From contig CAKTYZ010000027.1 of the NCBI GenBank assembly GCA_934635225.1, forward strand, positions 1 through 28,625: 28,625 bases of DNA, in the 5' to 3' direction. How positions within the stretch are numbered: position 1 is the stretch's first letter; the number at the start of each line of letters is the position of its first letter. The notes under the pieces are model-generated. The model was not told the DNA's origin. It worked only from the letters and a program-made list of their open reading frames with translations, and did not search any database. The DNA is from an uncultured Kiritimatiellota bacterium. GTDB lineage: Bacteria > Verrucomicrobiota > Kiritimatiellia > RFP12 > UBA1067. The translations under genes were made by a program, and so were the position numbers. Positions 22,685 to 28,625 of the stretch are shown in pieces.

Positions 22685-25600
22685 TCGGATGACAATCGCA
22701 AGTCCATCGGGAGCAGCCTCCAGCGTACCTATCCCTGTGATGAAAGACGGACAAGTCTCCTGGTTCAACGTCCCCACATAACGCTTTCCGGCGTACTTGA
22801 CGGGTCCACACCTCGCCACACCCGGGTAGTCGAGCAGCAGTTTAGCCCCTTCCGCGACCGAGATGCGAAGATTGTGCGGGAGCGACGGTGCGTCATCCTG
22901 TTCATCGCGGCACCGCGCCAACGACACGCCATCAATCTGCGTGTCGCGGCTAATCGTCGTCCCGTCATCCCCAACCGAATAACGTCCCTCAATACCCAGC
23001 CGATAGATGCCTGCCGTCGGCACGTTTGCCAAATACGAGACCTCCACCCAGTTTCGCGTGTAAAGCGACGGCGTTGTCGCAATCACGTTCGTCGTCGCGC
23101 CCTGCGCGAGCCACACGCGAACGGGGTTGTTCGCATAGTTCGCCGAATCCGCACGCGCCCGAACATGCATCGTGAAACGATACCGTCCCGCCTGAGGGAT
23201 TCTGATGTCCTGATAGACGCCACATCCGTTCTGGAGGCGCAGACGATTGTCGCCTTCATAAGCGCAATATCCCCAGTGCTGAGGAAGGTATCGATAGGAG
23301 ACAAGCCATCCGTTCTTCCAGCCGTCCGTTCCCTCTTCAGACGGCAGCCCAGGCACGCGATAGCCTTTCCACCCCCAGTCTTCAAATCCAGGGTCGGTGA
23401 CGAGATTTCCGAAATCTGCGGTCGATTCGCGGACCAGTTCCAGTTCGTCCAAAAGTCCCATCGCGTCCGACTTGGTTTGTGAAAGCGTCAGCGTGACCGA
23501 CTCCTCCGCGCCCACGGTAAACGATTCCGGCCAGCAGACCGACCGCAGCCGCTGCGTCGCAGCCGTGACGGTGCCCAAGTCAACCATCGAACCGTCTGCT
23601 TTGGTCAAGGTCGCCCGGAAGACCGGTGTTCCAGTCAGCGACACGCCTTGCGAAAGAATGTTCATGTAAGATGCCAACCGCTGGACAAGACCGCGCAAAC
23701 GCCATGTGCCGGCGGGGACCGTAAACGTGGTGGTGGCCCACCCGCCCGTCGAGAGAAATCCGAGTGCCGCCGCGCCACACACCGACTCGGCGAACGGAAA
23801 GAACGTCATCAGCGACCAGTCGTTCACGGGCGTTCCGCTGGTGATTACGCCGACCGCGCCGTTCGTGACAGCATTCGCATACGGCGCGTCCGGCAGCACA
23901 GACAGCGTCCAGCCATCAACCTCGTTGAGCGTGCAGAAGCGCGCATGGACATACGGTGAAGAAACCGGACGCACGAGCCTGTCAAAGGAGCCGTTCGGAA
24001 TCTTGCAAATCTCCTCTGTCGAAGAGTCTGCCACACGAACCATGCGGAAGTTGTCGAGGAACACGCATGACTGGCCCCTCATCGCATCAACCGCACGCAC
24101 GCCGACCATCCAGTCGCCGCCCTCGGCAATCTCCACACGGAAGCGGAAGCGCCCGAACTGATGGCACCCGATCGGCGCCGTCGCGACGCACACCGCCGCA
24201 TCCCACGAACGCCCCAGCATGATTTCAGTCTGCGGCTGATAGCCAGCATACGTACCGCTGCGATGATTCCAGCGGCTCTTGGCGTCGAAACTCAATTCGT
24301 AGACGCCGCTACACGGCATGGTCACCGTAGTCGAGACCGTTACCTGCCCGACCAACTGAAGGACGTTCGTACCGCCATTGGGCGACGGCGTCTCGCTTGG
24401 AAGCCAAATCTCACCATTGTAGCCGCCCGCCGCATTTGGCTGGGTACAGAGAATCCATGCTTCGCCATCGCCTTGCCGCACCGTCCAGCCGTTGAGCGTC
24501 TCGCCCGATTTAATGCGTGCACGGTCATATGCCGTGTCCGTGAGCGTACACGGCTGCTCCAAGTCCGGATTCGGAAACTGCACTTCGGCACCACCGCCAA
24601 GGGGGGCGTTCGTTTGGCGCACATGTCCCTCAAGCTGAAGCACGGCCCCACGACGGTTGTCCTCGATTCCCACATTGAGACGGCGAACACCTGGCTTCAC
24701 CGTGTGAACACGCAGCCAACCGTTGCCCGTCGTCTGGACAACATCCGCCGCGCCGCCCATCGTCTTCTCGCACGTCAAGCCCGACGCGGCATCGCCCGCC
24801 ACACTCGGTGCGTCCGACGCCATAGAGTTGAAAAAGGCATATGTCTCGCCGCCTCCGACGGCCAGAGCCGGGAGTCGTCCGCCCTGAAGGCGAATGGCGC
24901 CAGCCGTCCAGTCGAACTCTCCCGCGAAAGACGTGCCGTCCGTCGGCCCCAGTGTCAGAACGCCTGCACCCGACTTCGCCACGTTGCCGGCACCGACGAA
25001 AGACAGCGGTGGAGTATCCGTGCCCGCCGCACCCGCAACCGTCGCCAAAGCCCCGTCCGCCAGCGCCAGTTCTGTCCGCGCAACACGCGGGGCCAAGCCT
25101 TTCGCCTGTGGTAACCGCCACTTCGCGAGCAGATACCGCTCGACGGTCGCGCGCTCGGTTTCCGACAGCTGATTGGTGAAGACCAAGACTTCACCGAGGT
25201 AGTCTCCTCCTTGACAACCCTGCAGCGTCTCCTGAAAGCCGCTGCGATAGAAGTTGTCGGCTTTCGGCAAGACATCGTAATAATCACAGGCGAACAGCTG
25301 CCAACCCGCCGTCTGCCGCGTGGTGCGCGGGTCAATCTGCCGCCCGTTGAGATAAAATCGCGCACTCGCTTGCGGCCCACACACATCGCCGCGGTTGACC
25401 AACATCATGGGCGGCTTCGTCGCATCAAAAGTCGGCGTAACGCCACCGACTGTGTTCAGGAACGGCCCATTCCGCCCTTGCCCAGCCGTTTCGCAGCCAA
25501 CAGGATGCCCCATGCTGTTCGCAATGGCGTGGACGATGAAAAGATGTCGGACATCCGCCAGCGACGTTTCCAAACCCGCGCGTCGCCACCGCATGTACTG

Positions 25601-26152
25601 TCCGCTCGACGCGCCGCCGAACCAGACGCCGGGCAAGGCATTAAATGTCGTCTTTTCTGGATCGATTCCGTTCCGCTCAGCCGGGTGCGCCGCACTGCCA
25701 AACCACTTCGGCACAGCATAAAGCCGCGAAGGCGTCTCCGGCGTCTGCTCCCGCACATCGCACCACTTGGACACGTAGACAGGCGGCGATTCATCCCCGA
25801 CGGCGATGCTATTCGTCGTGACAAGGCTCGTTTCGTTCACCCAAAACGCTGCCTTGCCGCAAACCACCGGCGGTGTCGAGAAATCACCCGACTCGCCCGC
25901 CGACACGGCAAGGGTCCCTTCCAGCACGGACACGCGGCCATCTGACGTCCGGGACATCCGCCACGCGTCAAGGGACAACGAACCGCCACCGGTCTTGTAG
26001 AGCGACGTTCCCTCGCCAAGGACGACATCGCCTGCCAATGCGGTCTCGCCCTCAGCGACATGCGATACGACCGTCTCGCCGCGCCCCGTTGCCGCACCGA
26101 GCAGCAGACAAGAGCCAAAAAGCCCGAACACCGGAATGTTTAACCGTTTCAT
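22682..26152 (-). CDS. giant secreted LamG/PATR protein with three CBM-like modules
   Basis: A 1156-residue exported protein (signal about 1-25). Residues 50-62 (SLYKTGGGSLSLDA) and 389-402 (NVAKSGAGVLTLGP) are PATR-like beta strands found in autotransporter passengers. Between them a LamG-like region (about 96-346) ends with GEVLVFTNQLSETERATVE and YLLAKW. Three beta-sandwich modules follow (about 526-706, 718-908, 916-1090), each opening with a PNPDLEQ, IPNGSFD or TDPGFEDW motif and closing on a DNFRM, DELEL or DGVSL strand, like CBM4/9-type or DUF642-type domains. No catalytic motif, autotransporter barrel or PEP-CTERM anchor is seen. It probably binds the glycan cut by neighbouring enzymes. 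The ATG at 26152 has GGAAAGG about 10 nt upstream. Confidence 0.75.
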   Translation of the reverse strand: MKRLNIPVFGLFGSCLLLGAATGRGETVVSHVAEGETALAGDVVLGEGTSLYKTGGGSLSLDAWRMSRTSDGRVSVLEGTLAVSAGESGDFSTPPVVCGKAAFWVNETSLVTTNSIAVGDESPPVYVSKWCDVREQTPETPSRLYAVPKWFGSAAHPAERNGIDPEKTTFNALPGVWFGGASSGQYMRWRRAGLETSLADVRHLFIVHAIANSMGHPVGCETAGQGRNGPFLNTVGGVTPTFDATKPPMMLVNRGDVCGPQASARFYLNGRQIDPRTTRQTAGWQLFACDYYDVLPKADNFYRSGFQETLQGCQGGDYLGEVLVFTNQLSETERATVERYLLAKWRLPQAKGLAPRVARTELALADGALATVAGAAGTDTPPLSFVGAGNVAKSGAGVLTLGPTDGTSFAGEFDWTAGAIRLQGGRLPALAVGGGETYAFFNSMASDAPSVAGDAASGLTCEKTMGGAADVVQTTGNGWLRVHTVKPGVRRLNVGIEDNRRGAVLQLEGHVRQTNAPLGGGAEVQFPNPDLEQPCTLTDTAYDRARIKSGETLNGWTVRQGDGEAWILCTQPNAAGGYNGEIWLPSETPSPNGGTNVLQLVGQVTVSTTVTMPCSGVYELSFDAKSRWNHRSGTYAGYQPQTEIMLGRSWDAAVCVATAPIGCHQFGRFRFRVEIAEGGDWMVGVRAVDAMRGQSCVFLDNFRMVRVADSSTEEICKIPNGSFDRLVRPVSSPYVHARFCTLNEVDGWTLSVLPDAPYANAVTNGAVGVITSGTPVNDWSLMTFFPFAESVCGAAALGFLSTGGWATTTFTVPAGTWRLRGLVQRLASYMNILSQGVSLTGTPVFRATLTKADGSMVDLGTVTAATQRLRSVCWPESFTVGAEESVTLTLSQTKSDAMGLLDELELVRESTADFGNLVTDPGFEDWGWKGYRVPGLPSEEGTDGWKNGWLVSYRYLPQHWGYCAYEGDNRLRLQNGCGVYQDIRIPQAGRYRFTMHVRARADSANYANNPVRVWLAQGATTNVIATTPSLYTRNWVEVSYLANVPTAGIYRLGIEGRYSVGDDGTTISRDTQIDGVSLARCRDEQDDAPSLPHNLRISVAEGAKLLLDYPGVARCGPVKYAGKRYVGTLNQETCPSFITGIGTLEAAPDGLAIVIR

Positions 26153-26181
26153 CTTGACTGAACCTTTCCTTTGCTGTTGTT

Positions 26182-28584
26182 CTATGACTGCGAAATGTCG
26201 GGACGAACCGCGCCGCGCCTCTTGAGGATCCGGAGGTTTCGGAGCCAGAAGGTGCATCGTCGTCCGTGCGGATTGGCGCCCAACCGAAAGGCGCGCACGG
26301 CATTCGCCTCTTCTCCATAGAGACTCACGCGGCGCGTCTCCCATCCCGTCAGTGGCGCAGAATAGGAAATGTAACGGTCTGCACGAGCCGAACCGGCGAA
26401 GACGAGCATGAGGTTTTGCTGGGCGAAGTCATTCTCGACCTTGTCCTGAACGCTCTTGACCTCGAACTCCAGCACAAGACCATCCGCAAACGATTCCTCG
26501 GGCAGTTTCAGCTTGTAGACAGGATAGAACCAGCGGTCGTCCTGCCCTTTGGTCCAAGCGAAATCGAAGCGCAAAGCCTGTTCGGAGTCATCCCACGCAA
26601 CCGAATACTGGTCAGCCGACGTATTGGCAATTCCCCAGGCCTTCGGATCAAGTGCGTTCTTCAGGTCGATTGCGCGACAGTTTGAGAGAAACGCCTTCTC
26701 ATTTCGCACAGGCACGACAAGTCGGCTGGAACGGCGCCCGTCAAACAGCCCGGCCAGCGTCAGGTCGCTGACGAGCGGCGCTCTGGGCAGAGCCGCATAG
26801 ACGCAATCGAATGAGGCCTCGCCATTCGACGGCAAGTCGATCTCGGCCGGAAGACCAATGACAGAACCGCCCGAAACCGCAACCGTTCCGCGCTTGGCCC
26901 GCGCCTCGAGATTCCAGATGTGGATGCACAAACGTCCGGTGTCCGCACGTAGTTCAGCCACGGATTTGTGCCCCGAGACGACGAAATCGTTAGTGTTCAA
27001 GTCCACGCGGAAGATGACGGAAAGGTCTTCGTCGGGTGCCGGGACATAAGGTGCGCACGTGCCGCGCGGGAATGGTGCGACATCCGCCTTCAACCCGCGC
27101 AGCCCCGACAAGTAGGCCGTCCAGCGCATCGCCGTCACGACATTGGACGTTACGCGATGGCGCTGCCCGCAAAGGTCAGTGAGCGTATAGTCACCTGACG
27201 GAATGGGTAACTTGAGCGATTGGGCACAGTCGGACTCGACGGAAACCGTGCCGTGCGCCGTGTCCACAGGAGAAATGCTCCAGAAGGCCAACGTTTGCAT
27301 CCCATTCGGCTGCTCGAAGAGATAGCCTTTGGACGTCGCCCCAAGCTTGAGTTCGCCCAGAAGGCGAGCTTGCGCAAGTTCACGCACAATCGTGCTCATG
27401 GCGGCGTAAGTCGGCTTGACGGTTCCGTCGCGGCGCATCACACCCCAGTCCTTCTTCCCGCCAGCCTCGTTATACGCGCCAAAAACGAAGAAATAGTTGC
27501 GCGAAACGCCCTGCATCTGAAGCGCTATCTGGCTCTTGGCGTAAAACTCCGCCTGTATCAGCTCCTGCGCGGGCGAATGAGCCTTCAGTCCCGGACGCGC
27601 GCCATCGGCATCAGAATGCCCCTCCAGATTCGTCCCGCTTTCGGTCAGCCACACGGCACGCCCGCCAATGCCGGTCTTTTGCATGAAGCGACGAAGTTCG
27701 CCGAAGACAGCCGGATAGTCGCACAATGGCACATACGTATGGAAGTTAAAGGCGTCCGCATACTTGGCCGCATCGTTCGCGTACAGTCCGGCATCATACG
27801 GACTGCGCGCCTTGTCGCATAGTGCGCCCGGCAGGACCGTGATGCCGGGGCGCCCAGCCCGGAAGCCCAATGAAGCCGCCTTGAAAGCCGCGACGTAGTC
27901 CCAAACGGGCTCGGGGGCGAAATGGATGTCCTGCTCGTTCCAAAACTCCCAGTCGCCCATGCACGCCCCGAACGCGCGAGCGGTTTCGCGACAGAAAGCA
28001 GAGAGCGCGGCGAGGTCGCGTGGCAACTTGCGAATGCGCCCCATGTAGGCTGGCACGTCGTGGAATATGCCTGAAATGAGAATGCCGCGCGCATGAAGCA
28101 AGTCTGCGTTGTAGCGATACCACTTGTAGTCATAGACGCCGGGACGTGGATTTGTGTCGGAGGCGCTCAATCGTTCGCGCACATGCGCAAGCCCCGTGCG
28201 TTCGATCAAGTCGCTTACCAGACGATAGGTGTCGCCTTCATGCCAAGGACAGTCAAAATTGCCGGGCCGAGAGACCCAGCTCTGCGCAGAGTCTACGCCA
28301 TAGAAAGAGTCGGCATTTCGGCAACGGCTCTCGATCGGCGGCACGACGGCAAACGTAGCACGGTGACTCTCGCTCTTGATTGAATAGTAGCCGACAGGCC
28401 GACAGCCGAGGTTGGCCAGACCTCTATACCCAAAACGGCCAGAATCCAGCACGCGTCCGCGCCAGTCCGAAAGCGTCCAGGGCTTTTCGCACACCCCCTG
28501 GGCAATGACACGTTCCCGATCCGTGTAAACATGACCGGGCGCATCAAGCGTCAGCGGGTTCGCGCGGACATCACAAACTTTCCC
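26182..28584 (-). CDS. partial clan GH-A glycoside hydrolase (N-terminus missing)
   Basis: At least 800 residues. An N-terminal beta region is followed by a (beta/alpha)8 barrel with general acid Glu in DWEFWNEQD (codon 27934-27936) and nucleophile Glu in VWLTESGTN (codon 27640-27642), then beta-rich C-terminal regions, the last (DLKNALDPKAWG to LRNLRILKR) resembling a carbohydrate-binding sandwich. Family is uncertain; GH39-like is possible. The frame is open past the GTG at 28494: about 30 more codons (for example GHVYTDRERVIAQGVCEKPW) look like genuine protein, so the true start lies outside the window beyond the low-complexity end. Gap to the LamG-protein gene is 29 nt: first visible gene of the glycan operon. 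Confidence 0.8.
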   Translation of the reverse strand, partial: GKVCDVRANPLTLDAPGHVYTDRERVIAQGVCEKPWTLSDWRGRVLDSGRFGYRGLANLGCRPVGYYSIKSESHRATFAVVPPIESRCRNADSFYGVDSAQSWVSRPGNFDCPWHEGDTYRLVSDLIERTGLAHVRERLSASDTNPRPGVYDYKWYRYNADLLHARGILISGIFHDVPAYMGRIRKLPRDLAALSAFCRETARAFGACMGDWEFWNEQDIHFAPEPVWDYVAAFKAASLGFRAGRPGITVLPGALCDKARSPYDAGLYANDAAKYADAFNFHTYVPLCDYPAVFGELRRFMQKTGIGGRAVWLTESGTNLEGHSDADGARPGLKAHSPAQELIQAEFYAKSQIALQMQGVSRNYFFVFGAYNEAGGKKDWGVMRRDGTVKPTYAAMSTIVRELAQARLLGELKLGATSKGYLFEQPNGMQTLAFWSISPVDTAHGTVSVESDCAQSLKLPIPSGDYTLTDLCGQRHRVTSNVVTAMRWTAYLSGLRGLKADVAPFPRGTCAPYVPAPDEDLSVIFRVDLNTNDFVVSGHKSVAELRADTGRLCIHIWNLEARAKRGTVAVSGGSVIGLPAEIDLPSNGEASFDCVYAALPRAPLVSDLTLAGLFDGRRSSRLVVPVRNEKAFLSNCRAIDLKNALDPKAWGIANTSADQYSVAWDDSEQALRFDFAWTKGQDDRWFYPVYKLKLPEESFADGLVLEFEVKSVQDKVENDFAQQNLMLVFAGSARADRYISYSAPLTGWETRRVSLYGEEANAVRAFRLGANPHGRRCTFWLRNLRILKRRGAVRPDISQS

Positions 28585-28585
28585 A

Positions 28586-28625
<40 letters not shown>

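Noticed and set aside
24161..25114. Plus-strand open frame of 317 codons opposite the LamG/PATR protein
   Set aside because: Arg/His-rich shadow without a domain; the minus-strand frame is continuous with signal peptide and repeats.

Overview
This looks like a chromosomal fragment of a GC-rich bacterium, probably of the PVC group (Kiritimatiellota, Lentisphaerota or Verrucomicrobiota), perhaps gut-associated. The taxonomic call is an inference. It rests on a very long secreted protein with PATR-like strands and a LamG-like region ending in an ERYLLAKW motif, GxDLY-type SGNH esterase, DUF3857/transglutaminase and DUF4153 proteins, and an HU-like/DUF4469 protein beside a smalltalk-like peptide. 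No rRNA, tRNA or CRISPR array was seen. Every confident host gene is on the minus strand; the only confident plus-strand gene is an IS30-family transposase.

Read in the direction of transcription (right to left). (1) 28584-18099 is a glycan-degradation operon: a partial clan GH-A glycosidase, a 1156-residue secreted LamG/PATR/CBM-like protein, a GH39-like glycosidase and a GH78 alpha-L-rhamnosidase, closed by a textbook intrinsic terminator at 18027-18054. All have export signals or are expected to; together they suggest binding and cleavage of a rhamnose-containing polysaccharide. (2) 17906-16450 is a three-gene cassette: a sigma-region-4-like HTH protein, a tiny membrane/lipoprotein-like peptide and an HU-like/DUF4469 DNA-binding protein, followed by a long hairpin. 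(3) 16245-11724 holds an orphan Opp/Dpp-type ATPase and a 1206-residue secreted protein with two DUF3857-transglutaminase modules, the second catalytically dead. (4) 10158-11680 is an IS30-like element with an intact DDE transposase, imperfect terminal inverted repeats, an 18-bp perfect palindrome upstream and a 77-nt three-arm stem-loop downstream of the transposase.

(5) 10034-5237 is an apparent cstA-rlmN-dinG operon (short CstA transporter, 23S rRNA/tRNA methyltransferase, Fe-S helicase) with an ATGA stop-start overlap between the last two. (6) 5116-1968 is a CCA-type nucleotidyltransferase, an SGNH esterase and a HAD phosphatase, tightly packed or overlapping. (7) 1899-115 is a DUF4153 membrane protein with its own promoter, and another gene may begin at 59 and run off the left end.

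Several candidate promoters share an extended -10 form (TGn followed by TATAAT or TATTAT) with little -35 signal. The right end of the window is a (GT)8 run followed by 24 G, probably a sequencing or assembly artefact truncating the first glycosidase gene.
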